In this document: positions 42,301 to 51,417 of the stretch, piece by piece
Layout of the letters: the number at the start of each line of letters is the position of its first letter
How positions within the stretch are numbered: position 1 is the stretch's first letter
Assembly: GCA_945876745.1 (NCBI GenBank)
Contig: CAMCPL010000001.1
Location: 248,001-312,000 of the forward strand
Direction: 5' to 3'
DNA length: 64,000 nt
From: an uncultured Clostridia bacterium
GTDB taxonomy: Bacteria; Bacillota; Clostridia; Oscillospirales; Acutalibacteraceae
Translations under genes and position numbers: made by a program
Notes under the pieces: model-generated
The model's database searches: none
The model's input: the letters and a program-made list of their open reading frames with translations, nothing else
Told to the model about the DNA's origin: nothing

Positions 42301-45300
42301 TTGTTCCGCTTGTTACAACGATTGGCAAATCGGCATTTGAAAGCTGTAATAAATACGACGGCTTGGAAAGAGATTTCAACATTGATCAAATAACCGCAAT
42401 AGGTACAAATGCATTTAGATACACAGGTATAACAAGCGTTCATATGTACGACTACATAGAATACGGGGGTAGCTGCTTTGAACTGTGCAACAATCTTACT
42501 GAGGTTACGGTTGATAGCGGGGTTGAGGTAATACCTACGGAGATGTTTTATAATTGCGGAAATTTGAAGACGGTTAATATTGATAATGACGGTGCGCTGA
42601 GGGTAATTAAAACAGGTGCATTTTACAACTGTGACGACCTTGAATATTTTCTTGCACCGAAGAATTTGGAAACGATAGAGGAATATGCGTTCGGCGATTG
42701 CTACGGACTTAAAACAGTCGTTTTGGGCAACAAGGTAAGCTATATCGGAAGCTACGCCTTTGACGGCTGTCGCAACCTTAAATACGCCGTTATCGCAAAG
42801 CACAATGTTAACCTGACTGACGCTTTTGAAACGAATTTCAGCAACAAGGACTATCCTGTTCTTACGATTATCAGCGGCATTAATTCAACCGCCGACGAAT
42901 ATTGCAGAGAAAATGCGGCGCAGTTTGTTTGCGGCAACGGTGATGAATATATCGAGACTTACAGCGAGGACTTGGGCTACGTTGCGCAGTACAATACCGA
43001 CGGCACATATAATATTGAGCAACAAAGTATAATGACCTACGGCACCTGGGAAAACGGTGTATGGGAGTATTCGGCAGATTTGCAAAATCTGTATTTCAGA
43101 GGAATAGGCACGCTTACCGATACGCTCGTAGCCGCAACAGGCGAAAGCATGCGCTTTGACGATATCATCGCAAAGGGCAACGGAAATATCAAGGTTTATA
43201 TCGGCTACGGCATTACCGCAATAGACGACGGCTTTGCGCAGGATTGCGAAAATACCGACATTAATTCGTTAGTTCTTGAAGCAGGTGTTGAGAGTGTAGG
43301 GAACAACGCATTTGACGGTATTGAAATTTATGCGCTGACCTTGGACAGCGAGCTGGAAACGATAGGCGATTATGCGTTTAATTCCTGCAATATTGCGAAT
43401 GTTTACAACAACTCGCAGATAATTACTTCAATCGGCGACTACGCCTTTGCAAACAACAGACTGAATAATTATATCTATTGCAACACGCTAAAAGAAATCG
43501 GCGCTCACGCATATGAAAACAACAAAATCAGCGCATTTACACAAATCGGAACGGACATCACTATCGGCGACTACGCCTTTGCAGGAAACAAAATTGAGAA
43601 TGTTACACTCTCAACTGCAAACAAATTCGGCAATTATGTTTTTGCAAATTCAACTGCGATTAAGCTGACTGCCACCGTTGAGGACGGTATGGAGAAAATT
43701 CCGAACGGTGTTTTCTGCGGCTGTACCGGCTTAAAGGAAATTGTAATTCCGCAGAGTGTAAAAATAATCGGTGACGGCGCATTTTCGGGCACATCAATTC
43801 CGAGCGTTGCTTTCGGCGACAATATCGAGCAAATCGGCTCTAAGGCTTATTACGATTGCTACAAGCTCGAAAAGGTCGAGATAAGCGAAAATGTTAAGAG
43901 CATCGGCTCGGCGGCATTCGGAAAATGTATAAAGCTCGGTCAGGTTGTGTTCAATAACGAAACTGCTTCGATTTACGCAGATACTGTCGATAAGTCAAAG
44001 GCGGCTATCGGCTTTGACGAATACGGTACAATTAATCCGTATACCGTTATTTACGCAAAGGGCAACAGTACGGCGTTTGAATACGCAACGAGAATGGGCG
44101 TAAACTTCTCTGCGCTGGATATAGACAGTGAATTTTCGGGCTATATTGCTTCGAGCCTAAAGGATATTGAGCTCGGCAACTGTGTTACTTGGGTTTATTA
44201 CGAAAATACGGATTCGTTGTTTATCTACGGCAAGACCTTGATGAAGGGCGACTTCTACGACAGAGATAAGGTGCTTATGTCCGCGCCACCTACGGCAAGC
44301 AAAATCGTTATCGCAAGCGGCGTTACGGGACTTTATACGTCTCTTGCTCCGATAGGTGCAAGCGAGGTTATTATTCCTGTTTCGGTCGGCGCTATCGAAA
44401 GAGCGTTTAAGAATTGCGACAGGCTTGAATATCTCAACATTCCCGATAGCGTAACCGAAATTACCTCGGAGGCATTTATGGGCTGTACCTCGCTTAAGTC
44501 ACTTTCGATAGGCAAGGGCGTTAAGAAGATACCGAAGAGTATGGCTGACGGTTGCGTTAACCTTAAATTCCTTTATATCTACGGAGCAAAGACAATCGGC
44601 GAATTTGCTTTTCGCAACTGCTCGTCGCTTTCAACCATTTCTCTTCCCGACACAGTTGAGGAAATCAGACAAAATGCATTTGAAAAATGCCTCGGCGTGT
44701 TCAAGGTTCAGCTTGGCGCGAATGTCAGAAAGATAGGTTCGAGAGCGTTTGCGGATTTGCCGCTTCTTGACACCGTTGAATACAGCGGAAATATCGGCTT
44801 TACGGACGAAACGGCGTTTGATAATTCGTCAAGTGCAACAAGCGGTATGACCGTTATTCTCGGCGACGAAGTTCAGTCGGGAACGTTGGGCGGCTACAAA
44901 AACGCTTATTTGAAGCGCATTGAAATCGGCAGGAGCTTCGAGGGCTTCAGCTACCGCTTCGACGCCTTAAATCTTGAAGAATTTGTTGTCAGCGACTACA
45001 ACGAGCACGGACTGAACACGTATGACGGTTGTCTGTATATCGGCTCAACGCTTTGCGCCGCACCGCAAAACAGAGACAGTATTGAAATTAAGCAGGGTAC
45101 GACTGCAATCGGCGACGAAGCATTTTCGTCCTGCAAGGTCAATATCATAAAAATTACCGACAGCGTGGCAACTATCGGTAATTACTGCTTCTCAAATGCA
45201 AAACAGCTTAAAGCGGTCAGAATGTCAAACGGCATTGAAAGTATAGGCGAATACGCATTTTACGGCTGTGAAAAATTAAAGACAGTCAGCATTCCGACAA

Positions 45301-46424
45301 CCTGCCGCAGTATCGGAAAGTGTGCGTTTAAGGCTTGCTCAAGACTTGCGAGCGTAAATATGAGCGAGGGACTTTTGACAATCGGCGAGGACTGCTTCAG
45401 CCAGACGGTTATTGACAGCGTTGTTGTTCCGAGAAGTGTTACCTATGTTGATTCGGGTGCGTTTGGATATAACGATAAGCTGACTGCGGTTTATATTTGG
45501 GACAGCGAGCTCGGATATAACGTATTCAACAACTCGTCGCCTACCGTATATACAATGGCTTCAAGTCCTGCTTATGCACAGGCAAGACAGTACGGCATTT
45601 CTTACAGCGCATATACCGACGAGGAATTGTTTACGCAGATTTGTCTTGAAGCAAGGGAAATAATTTCCGGTTATCTCGGCTACTGCGCAGACGGTCACGG
45701 CGATATTGAGTGGCTTACCGTTTACGAGGGCGACTGCGAGCACGACGGCTACGAAATCGGCGTTTGCGAATATTGCAGTGAAATTTTGGACGAACGCCAT
45801 TATGACGCCGAGGGTCACCGCTACGTTCAGGTTGCGTATATCGAGGAGAGTGAAACGGACTACGGTATTCGTGTTTTGAAGTGCAACAAGTGCGCACAGA
45901 TTTACACCGTTTATTATGAGCCACTTGGGGAATATGTACCGAGTGTCGGCGTTTACACGGTATCGGGTAAGATTGAAGCGGACAACGGCAGGTTCGTAAA
46001 CTACGAGGATACGGCTATTGAGAATGCGGATATTTTCATTAACGGAGCACTCGTTGCAAGCACCGACGAAAACGGACATTTCAGATTTAAGATGAAGTCG
46101 GGTTCGTACATTATGGAAATAAGATATGCCTACGGCTTCACTCGTTATGTCGGACTTTCAATAACCGACCAAGATATTGTGCTTGACGATAAGCAGGCAA
46201 TAAAGATGATTGCCTGTGATTTCAACAAGGACGGCAAAATCGACGCCGCAGACCAAAGTCTGTTTACGCTTGTCATATTCTCGAAAAAGGGCGACGCTTC
46301 GTATTTGAAGTTCGTTGATTTGAATAATGACGGATGTATCAACGCAAAGGATTATATAATAATCGAAAAGCTCATAGGAACGGACAGCCTGACGTACAGC
46401 TATCCGGAGCTTACAATAGCATAA
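39396..46424 (+). CDS. Giant secreted BspA-type LRR protein with C-terminal dockerin
   Basis: A 2,342-residue protein with a signal peptide (residues 1-31). Four modules follow, each with a head strand (W-x-Y...L-x-I-x-G pattern near residues 50, 640, 1213 and 1592), a long array of ~23-residue LRR_5 units (IGxxAFxxCxxLxxVxIP) and a cap (like GNSTAFEYATRMGVNF). After residue ~2085 come a Cys/His segment with paired C-x2-C motifs (CEYCSE, CNKCAQ), a carboxypeptidase-regulatory-like beta domain, and a type I dockerin with two calcium loops, DFNKDGKIDAADQ and DLNNDGCINAKDY. The dockerin should dock it onto a cohesin scaffold or cell surface. ATG 39396 follows AGGAGAA, 16 bases after the receptor gene, so one operon is expected. 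Confidence 0.92.
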   Translation: MKKALKYINKAVSVLLCVILVTSCIPITTLASSFPHQTANISASGENENCVWNYDSETKTLYLDAKTIKGYNSSNGSHPYLPAYTVQSSGSILYCYTGFEHLVFGKNVEEIVDIECTRGYYPSLKTIEFEEGSALKFVGDYTFSESSVESVTLPSGVEEIGYSAFASTEIREITIPASVKKLNDFAFSSHKLESIVFEPRDTMIEYHYAPFAETAITSFDFNECYFDGDTVPEQFFTGCGNLTSVTLTDKITKVGPFAFNSCYSLESFDFGNIVSIGINAFENTGLTSVEAEKVTELGDGAFMDCTLLSSVTIPNCTYISSDAFYNCSLLDGFDFSNVEYVCDSAFEDTSISQVSSETILELGWGAFRGCTNLVSVDVPNCTYIGDYAFISCHSLESVNIPKITVINDNTFSNTYKLTEFDFGNITSIGRYAFKNGGIESFNAPNVTSIGYQAFYNATSLKEVTFGDKLTTIGTGAFINCSDTEFSAIPDSVTSVGEWAFQNSGIRQVHMKAGTSYGKGVFSNCTRLTSATMDELVTFIPDNTFDGCTSLKEVIVYPYVSTVGAEAFANCTSLERVVFTKFYFSAGARMFKNSNPVLYGANGSTAYKYARSNDLEFKAKGSGDLSDELEALIQEEDEKGTSSGTWKNGTWEYNYDKTVLYINGTGELVSSNVKNSDGTSATSFAVVLGKSDSQKVDVVIGEGITSISSSSNIGNSKQIGTLSLPDSLTSIGQNTFYNAKIDTVEFGSGLTMIDEKAFYGCQLKQAYFPGDSALEYIGAFAFYDNRFEDFNFPKSVTHFGASSLYGAKYTEIDLTGFSPDTFFGSQLFRYCPITKVDFGNVKTLGAYMFANTNIESVEIPSTVERLEVCAFANCNSLKTVVLPDSISAIPDNCFYGCKVLDSINLDNIVEVGVNAFAYCSAIVNVSLPNMMRMGKGAFFNCNYLQSASMPKMTYLSENAFRDCTRLEGVIVPLVTTIGKSAFESCNKYDGLERDFNIDQITAIGTNAFRYTGITSVHMYDYIEYGGSCFELCNNLTEVTVDSGVEVIPTEMFYNCGNLKTVNIDNDGALRVIKTGAFYNCDDLEYFLAPKNLETIEEYAFGDCYGLKTVVLGNKVSYIGSYAFDGCRNLKYAVIAKHNVNLTDAFETNFSNKDYPVLTIISGINSTADEYCRENAAQFVCGNGDEYIETYSEDLGYVAQYNTDGTYNIEQQSIMTYGTWENGVWEYSADLQNLYFRGIGTLTDTLVAATGESMRFDDIIAKGNGNIKVYIGYGITAIDDGFAQDCENTDINSLVLEAGVESVGNNAFDGIEIYALTLDSELETIGDYAFNSCNIANVYNNSQIITSIGDYAFANNRLNNYIYCNTLKEIGAHAYENNKISAFTQIGTDITIGDYAFAGNKIENVTLSTANKFGNYVFANSTAIKLTATVEDGMEKIPNGVFCGCTGLKEIVIPQSVKIIGDGAFSGTSIPSVAFGDNIEQIGSKAYYDCYKLEKVEISENVKSIGSAAFGKCIKLGQVVFNNETASIYADTVDKSKAAIGFDEYGTINPYTVIYAKGNSTAFEYATRMGVNFSALDIDSEFSGYIASSLKDIELGNCVTWVYYENTDSLFIYGKTLMKGDFYDRDKVLMSAPPTASKIVIASGVTGLYTSLAPIGASEVIIPVSVGAIERAFKNCDRLEYLNIPDSVTEITSEAFMGCTSLKSLSIGKGVKKIPKSMADGCVNLKFLYIYGAKTIGEFAFRNCSSLSTISLPDTVEEIRQNAFEKCLGVFKVQLGANVRKIGSRAFADLPLLDTVEYSGNIGFTDETAFDNSSSATSGMTVILGDEVQSGTLGGYKNAYLKRIEIGRSFEGFSYRFDALNLEEFVVSDYNEHGLNTYDGCLYIGSTLCAAPQNRDSIEIKQGTTAIGDEAFSSCKVNIIKITDSVATIGNYCFSNAKQLKAVRMSNGIESIGEYAFYGCEKLKTVSIPTTCRSIGKCAFKACSRLASVNMSEGLLTIGEDCFSQTVIDSVVVPRSVTYVDSGAFGYNDKLTAVYIWDSELGYNVFNNSSPTVYTMASSPAYAQARQYGISYSAYTDEELFTQICLEAREIISGYLGYCADGHGDIEWLTVYEGDCEHDGYEIGVCEYCSEILDERHYDAEGHRYVQVAYIEESETDYGIRVLKCNKCAQIYTVYYEPLGEYVPSVGVYTVSGKIEADNGRFVNYEDTAIENADIFINGALVASTDENGHFRFKMKSGSYIMEIRYAYGFTRYVGLSITDQDIVLDDKQAIKMIACDFNKDGKIDAADQSLFTLVIFSKKGDASYLKFVDLNNDGCINAKDYIIIEKLIGTDSLTYSYPELTIA

Positions 46425-46432
46425 CAAAAACC

Positions 46433-46561
46433 AAAAACCAACAAAGGGGACGGTTCCCTTTGTTGGTTTTTGTGATTTATATGAAACTAAAAAATGCAGT
46501 ATTTATGCGGCTTTGAGCCTTGTGAAACCACCAATAGGAACCGTCCCTTTTGGTGGTTTTT
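46433..46561. repeat. Palindromic GGGGACGG repeat, paired copy D
   Basis: Two inverted palindromic units enclosing the spacer ATGCAGTATTTATGCGGCTT, which is the reverse complement of the copy A spacer at near identity. Copies A and D are therefore the same ~127-base element in opposite orientations. Confidence 0.87.
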
Positions 46562-46582
46562 GCGTAAGGTCGAGGACGCAAT

Positions 46583-46617
46583 CCCCTACGATATGTTGTT
46601 GCAACGATTTGTAGGGG
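46583..46617. repeat. CCCCTAC/GTAGGGG inverted repeat
   Basis: CCCCTAC (46583-46589) and GTAGGGG (46611-46617) are perfect inverted arms over a 21-base loop, followed by TTGGCATCCCTGACAACCCG. It has the look of a common intergenic repeat of gut Clostridia; no coding potential. Confidence 0.55.
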
Positions 46618-46677
46618 TTGGCATCCCTGACAACCCGTTATGTAATTAATATTTTCTTTTCCTGCCGTCGAAGCGAG

Positions 46678-46706
46678 CCTTTGTGCAATTTGCACAAGGG
46701 TTTTTT
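46678..46706 (+). terminator. Terminator downstream of the giant LRR gene
   Basis: CCTTTGTGCA pairs with TGCACAAGGG and is followed by TTTTTT. It lies 250 bases beyond the stop codon, behind the repeats. Confidence 0.82.
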
Positions 46707-46743
46707 GAAATAATCTGCGTTGACACAACAAATTAACAATTAT

Positions 46744-46772
46744 TTGTCTTGCATATAGCATTTTTTTATAAT
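46744..46772 (+). promoter_or_regulatory. Promoter of the fucose operon
   Basis: TTGTCT-17-TATAAT, 51 bases before the fucA start. A second overlapping pair, TTGCAT-17-TATACT, begins a few bases later. No obvious operator palindrome or cre-like site was recognised. Confidence 0.7.
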
Positions 46773-46823
46773 ATACTATAACTGAATAACATATTAATAA
46801 TGTGATATCAACGGAGGTACGAT

Positions 46824-47540
46824 ATGCAAAACATAGACGAAATAAAAGCGCAGATATGTGATGTTTGTCATAAGACGTGGCAGCTCGGCTGGGTTGCGGC
46901 TAATGACGGAAATGTCAGCGTAAAATTAGAGGACGGCACAATTCTTGCAACTCCTACCGGAATGAGCAAGTCGTTTATCACACCCGACAAGCTCATTCGC
47001 ATAGACAGCGAGGGTAATGTTCTTGAAGCCGCCGAGGGTTTAAGACCGTCAAGCGAGATAAAAATGCATCTTCGCTGCTACGAAAAAAGAGACGACGTGT
47101 TCAGCGTAATTCACGCTCACCCGCCCGGAGCAACCGGCTTTGCGGTAGCGCACAAGGCAATGGATATGTACAATATGATTGAGGACGTTGCTGTTATCGG
47201 AAGCGTTCCGCTTACCCCGTACGGCACTCCGTCAACTATTGAAGTTCCTAATGCTATTGAGCCGTATTTGGAGGAGCACGATGTAATGCTTCTTGAAAAT
47301 CACGGCGCGCTCGCTGTCGGAAGCGACGTAATTACTGCTTTTTACAGAATGGAAAGCCTTGAGCTTTGGGCAAAGATTACGATTAACGCCGTTATTCTCG
47401 GCGGAAGCCACGATATCAGCCCAGAGAATATCCAAAAGCTCATCGACCTCAGAGGCTATTACAGAGTAACAGGTCGTCACCCCGGCTATAAGGTATTTAA
47501 TCCCGACGACGAGGTGCTTCATAAAAAGGAGGAAGACTGA
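46824..47540 (+). CDS. fucA: L-fuculose-phosphate aldolase (class II)
   Basis: A 238-residue zinc aldolase. DGNVSVKLEDG, LATPTGMSK, SSEIKMH (catalytic Glu), VIHAHPPGATGFA (two zinc His) and LENHGALAVG (third zinc His) follow the class II aldolase/adducin pattern. It splits L-fuculose-1-phosphate into DHAP and L-lactaldehyde. The assignment over rhamnulose- or ribulose-type aldolases rests on the adjacent fucU and fucI genes. It starts after GGAGGT and its stop overlaps the fucU ATG by one base. Confidence 0.93.
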   Translation: MQNIDEIKAQICDVCHKTWQLGWVAANDGNVSVKLEDGTILATPTGMSKSFITPDKLIRIDSEGNVLEAAEGLRPSSEIKMHLRCYEKRDDVFSVIHAHPPGATGFAVAHKAMDMYNMIEDVAVIGSVPLTPYGTPSTIEVPNAIEPYLEEHDVMLLENHGALAVGSDVITAFYRMESLELWAKITINAVILGGSHDISPENIQKLIDLRGYYRVTGRHPGYKVFNPDDEVLHKKEED

Positions 47541-47977
47541 TGCTTAAAGGAATACCCCCGATTTTGTCGCCCGAGCTTTTGTGCGCTCTCGACCAAATGG
47601 GACACGGCGACGAGCTTGTTATCGCAGACGGAAACTTTCCGTGTCACTCGGTAGGTAAAAACAGTATTGTCATTCGTGCCGACGGTCACGGAGTACCTGA
47701 AATTCTTGACGCAATTCTGACACTTATGCCGCTTGATACATACACCGAAAAACCTGTCGGACTTATGCAGGTTGTACCCGGTGATACCTGCCCCAGACCT
47801 GAAATTTGGGACACCTACGAGGAAATCCTTTCAAAGCACGAGCCGGAGCATCACGATATAGAATTTATCGAACGCTTCGATTTTTATGAAAGAGCAAAGG
47901 GCGCATATCTCATAATTGCAACCGGAGAGGGTGCTATTTACGCAAATGTGCTCCTGAAAAAGGGAGTGGTTAAGTGA
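47540..47977 (+). CDS. fucU: L-fucose mutarotase
   Basis: A 145-residue RbsD/FucU-family protein. MLKGIPPILSPELLCALDQM and GHGDELVIADGNFP are signature sequences; the conserved histidine at GHGDE and the downstream FYERAKGAYLIIATGE complete the pattern. It interconverts alpha and beta L-fucose anomers so that the isomerase receives its preferred form. It overlaps the upstream aldolase by one base and the kinase by four. Confidence 0.95.
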   Translation: MLKGIPPILSPELLCALDQMGHGDELVIADGNFPCHSVGKNSIVIRADGHGVPEILDAILTLMPLDTYTEKPVGLMQVVPGDTCPRPEIWDTYEEILSKHEPEHHDIEFIERFDFYERAKGAYLIIATGEGAIYANVLLKKGVVK

Positions 47978-49404
47978 AAACGGCAGTTGCATTTGACTTC
48001 GGTGCCTCGTCGGGCAGAGCGATAAAGGCGGTTTTTGAAAACGGCAAAATCAGCTACGAGGAAATTCACCGCTTCGACAATATCCCCATTGAGCGTGACG
48101 GTCATATTCAGCACAATGTTGATATGATTGTCGGCGAAATAAAAAAAGCGCTTGATAAGGCGGGTAAAATCGACTCCTTTGCGTTTGATACTTGGGGAGT
48201 TGATTACGGAATTATCGGCGAGGACGAAAAGCTCGTTGATATGCCGTATCATTACAGAGACAGCCGAACAAACGGTATGCTTGCAAATGCAAGAAAAATT
48301 ATGAGTGAGCAGGAGCTGTATTTTGAAACAGGAAATCAGATTATGCAAATCAATACCCTGTTTCAGCTTATGAGTGAAAAATCTCTCGACAAGGCTCAAG
48401 GTATTTTGTTTATGCCCGACCTTTTCGCTTATCTTTTTACGGGCAACAAAAATTGCGAATATACAATTGCTTCAACCTCGCAAATGCTCAACCCTGTTAC
48501 AAAGCAGTGGAGCAACGAGGTTACAAAGCGCTTCAAAATAGAAAAGTCGCTTTTTGCGCCGCTTTGCAAAACGGCAAGCGTTGTGGGTGAATACAACGGT
48601 GCAAAGGTTATTGCCGTTGCAGGTCACGATACACAGTGCGCCGTTGCGGCTATGCCTGTTCTTGACGGCGAAAATCCTGCGTTTTTGTCGTGCGGAACGT
48701 GGTCGCTTATCGGTTGTGAGCTTGACGAGCCGATATTGACGGCTGAAAGCAACGCTCTTGAATTATCAAACGAGCTTGGCGCAAACGGCAGGGTGAATTA
48801 TCTTAAAAACATCAGCGGCTTGTGGCTCATTCAGGAGCTTCGCCGCAATCTCAACGCGCAGGGCAATGCGTATTCCTATAACGACCTTGAACAGGCGGCG
48901 AGAAAGAGTGAAGCGTTTAAGTGCTTCATCGACCCCGACGCACCGTCGCTTTCTTCACCCGGCGGATTGTGGGACAAGATCAAGTCTTATTGCGAAAAAA
49001 CGCAGCAGCCGATACCCGAAACAGTCGGCGAAGTCGTAAGATGTATTTACGAAAGCCTTGCACTTAAATACAGATACGCAATTTCTCAAATCAGCCGTGT
49101 GACGGGTAAGGATTTTGATGTGCTTCATCTTTTGGGCGGCGGAACAAAGGATAATTTCCTTTGTGAAATGACGGCGAATTGCCTTAATATTCCTGTTTCG
49201 GCAGGACCTGTTGAAGCAACTGCGCTGGGCAATATCATTTTGCAGTTTATTGCACTCGGCGAGATTGAAAGCGTCGAGCAGGGCAGAAAAATAATTGCAC
49301 AAAACGAAAAAATAACGAATTACGCTCCGTCGGGCAACGGTGCTTGGGACGAAGCGTACGAAAGATATGTAAATGTTATTGAAAATTATAAGGAGGAAAA
49401 TTAA
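47974..49404 (+). CDS. fucK: L-fuculokinase, rhamnulokinase-like FGGY kinase
   Basis: A 476-residue FGGY-family sugar kinase. The N-terminal phosphate loop is [26 protein letters not shown] and [10 protein letters not shown] form the sugar site; [21 protein letters not shown] and [16 protein letters not shown] belong to the second ATPase half. Sequence style is nearer RhaB than E. coli FucK, a frequent situation in Firmicutes. The role is assigned by its place between fucU and fucI. It starts with GTG overlapping the fucU stop (GTGA). Confidence 0.9.
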   Translation: MKTAVAFDFGASSGRAIKAVFENGKISYEEIHRFDNIPIERDGHIQHNVDMIVGEIKKALDKAGKIDSFAFDTWGVDYGIIGEDEKLVDMPYHYRDSRTNGMLANARKIMSEQELYFETGNQIMQINTLFQLMSEKSLDKAQGILFMPDLFAYLFTGNKNCEYTIASTSQMLNPVTKQWSNEVTKRFKIEKSLFAPLCKTASVVGEYNGAKVIAVAGHDTQCAVAAMPVLDGENPAFLSCGTWSLIGCELDEPILTAESNALELSNELGANGRVNYLKNISGLWLIQELRRNLNAQGNAYSYNDLEQAARKSEAFKCFIDPDAPSLSSPGGLWDKIKSYCEKTQQPIPETVGEVVRCIYESLALKYRYAISQISRVTGKDFDVLHLLGGGTKDNFLCEMTANCLNIPVSAGPVEATALGNIILQFIALGEIESVEQGRKIIAQNEKITNYAPSGNGAWDEAYERYVNVIENYKEEN

Positions 49405-49405
49405 T

Positions 49406-51190
49406 ATGTTATATCCTAAAATCGGCATAAGACCTGTAATTGACGGCAGATGGGGCGGCGTTCGTGAAAGCCTTGAGGAGCAGACGATGAATATGGCAAA
49501 AGCTGCCGCGGCTCTTATCGAGGGAAGCCTTAAATACCCAGATGGTACACCTGTTCAATGCGTTATCAGCAATACAACCATAGGCGGCGGTGCAGAAGCG
49601 GCAAAGTGCGCCGAGCAGTTTGCAACCGAAAATGTTGTTGCAACGCTTTCCGTAACTCCGTGTTGGTGCTACGGCTCGGAAACCTTTGATATGGATCCGC
49701 AGACAATTAAAGCGGTTTGGGGCTTTAACGGAACAGAAAGACCGGGCGCAGTTTATCTTGCGGCTGTTATGGCGGCGTATGCGCAAAAGGGTATGCCTGC
49801 GTTTTCTATCTATGGTCATGATGTTCAGGATATGACCGATAAGGAAATTCCCGAGGATGTATCCGAAAAGATTTTGCGCTTTGCACAATGTGCGGTTGCA
49901 GTCGGCTGGATGAAGAATAAGTCATACGTTAATCTTGGCAGCATCGCAATGGGTATAGCAGGTAGCTTCTGCAATGCCGAAATGTTCCAAAAGTATCTCG
50001 GTATTCGTGCAGAGTGGGTTGATATGACAGAGATTGTCAGACGAATTAAGCTCGAAATTTACGACCACGACGAGTACGAAAGAGCAATCAAGTGGGTCAA
50101 AGAAAACTGTCCAGAGGGCTTCGACTGCAACGCAGGCAAGGATTTGCCGGAAATTATAAGAAAATCAAAGGTTGTTGACCCCGATAAGGATTGGGAATTT
50201 GTAACGAAAATGACTATGATTTTCCGTGACATTCTCTTCGGCAACAAGAAGCTTGACGAAATGGGCTGGCACGAGGAGGCACTCGGCAAAAATGCAGTTG
50301 CAGGCGGCTTCCAGGGTCAGAGAAACTGGACTGACTGGCTTCCTAACGCTGACTTCTCCGAGGCTATTATGGCAAGCTCGTTCGACTGGAACGGTCCGAA
50401 AATGCCGACAGCCTTTGCAACCGAAAACGATACTCTCAACGGCGTTGCCATGCTTTTAGGCAATCTTGTTTCAAATACTGCGCCGTGCTTCCACGATGTT
50501 CGTACATACTGGAGCCCCGAAGCTTGCGAGAGAGTTACCGGCGTTAAGCCGACAGGCAGAGCCGCAAACGGCTTTATTCACCTCATCAATTCGGGCGCAA
50601 CCGCACTTGACGGTAGCGGCGCAAGCAAAAATGCAAACGGCGAGGGTTGTATGAAGCCGTTCTGGGAGATGACCGACGCTGACATTAAGGCTTGCCTTAA
50701 TGCAACAGATTGGTGCCGTGCAAACTATGAGTATTTCAGAGGCGGCGGATTTTCAAGCCATTTCCGTTGCAGTGCAGAAATGCCTGTTACAATGCTTCGT
50801 GTGAATATGATTGACGGTATCGGTCCTGTTATCCAAATTGCAGAGGGCTACACCGTTGATTTGCCGGACGAAATTCACAACACAATTGATGTCCGTACTG
50901 ACCGCACCTGGCCGACAACTTGGTTTGTTCCTAATCTTACGGGTGAAGGTGCTTTCAAGGATGTATACAGTGTTATGGCAAATTGGGGCGCAAATCACGG
51001 CGTAACCGTTTACGGTCACGTCGGCGCAGAGCTGATTACACTTGCTTCTATGCTTCGTATTCCTGTTAATATGCACAATGTTGACGGCGGCAGGGTATTC
51101 CGTCCGCATTGCTGGTCGGCATTCGGAACACAGGACGCACAGGCGGCAGATTATCAGGCCTGCAAGACCTACGGACCGCTTTACAAATAA
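49406..51190 (+). CDS. fucI: L-fucose isomerase
   Basis: A 594-residue isomerase, close to the ~590-residue family size, converting L-fucose to L-fuculose with a manganese ion. [20 protein letters not shown] opens the protein. Family segments include [59 protein letters not shown] and the C-terminal [20 protein letters not shown]. The ATG is chosen after AAGGAGG inside the end of fucK; the longer open frame upstream is spurious. It closes the fuc operon, followed by a strong terminator. No fucose permease is present in the window. Confidence 0.96.
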   Translation: MLYPKIGIRPVIDGRWGGVRESLEEQTMNMAKAAAALIEGSLKYPDGTPVQCVISNTTIGGGAEAAKCAEQFATENVVATLSVTPCWCYGSETFDMDPQTIKAVWGFNGTERPGAVYLAAVMAAYAQKGMPAFSIYGHDVQDMTDKEIPEDVSEKILRFAQCAVAVGWMKNKSYVNLGSIAMGIAGSFCNAEMFQKYLGIRAEWVDMTEIVRRIKLEIYDHDEYERAIKWVKENCPEGFDCNAGKDLPEIIRKSKVVDPDKDWEFVTKMTMIFRDILFGNKKLDEMGWHEEALGKNAVAGGFQGQRNWTDWLPNADFSEAIMASSFDWNGPKMPTAFATENDTLNGVAMLLGNLVSNTAPCFHDVRTYWSPEACERVTGVKPTGRAANGFIHLINSGATALDGSGASKNANGEGCMKPFWEMTDADIKACLNATDWCRANYEYFRGGGFSSHFRCSAEMPVTMLRVNMIDGIGPVIQIAEGYTVDLPDEIHNTIDVRTDRTWPTTWFVPNLTGEGAFKDVYSVMANWGANHGVTVYGHVGAELITLASMLRIPVNMHNVDGGRVFRPHCWSAFGTQDAQAADYQACKTYGPLYK

Positions 51191-51225
51191 GGCGTGTATG
51201 TAAATAATAGCGTATAATAACTATG

Positions 51226-51264
51226 TCGGCAGTACGGTTTTTTGTACTGCCGATCTTTATTTTT
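51226..51264 (+). terminator. Terminator of the fucose operon
   Basis: TCGGCAGTAC pairs with GTACTGCCGA over an eight-base loop, followed by TCTTTATTTTT. Confidence 0.92.
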
Positions 51265-51294
51265 GAAAATATCGCACAAATACTTTGACTTTTG

Positions 51295-51323
51295 TTGACG
51301 TTAAAATCAACGCCTGCTAATAT
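51295..51323 (+). promoter_or_regulatory. Promoter of the phage-type cassette
   Basis: TTGACG-17-TAATAT, 95 bases before the first cassette gene. Confidence 0.7.
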
Positions 51324-51370
51324 AAAAACCGTCCAACGACACCACCGAACAAAAATTTAATACGGCAAAG

Positions 51371-51396
51371 GAGTGGCAAAATCAGCCACTCTTTTT
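51371..51396 (+). terminator. Terminator-like leader hairpin before the cassette
   Basis: GAGTGGC pairs with GCCACTC over a seven-base loop and is followed by TTTTT, between promoter and first gene. It could be an attenuator. Confidence 0.65.
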
Positions 51397-51417
51397 CTGT
51401 TAGAAAGGGAAAATATT

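Noticed and set aside
39492-46427. Numerous open frames on both strands within the giant LRR gene
   Set aside because: They arise from the repetitive codon pattern of the LRR array. They have no starts with ribosome sites and no recognisable domains.
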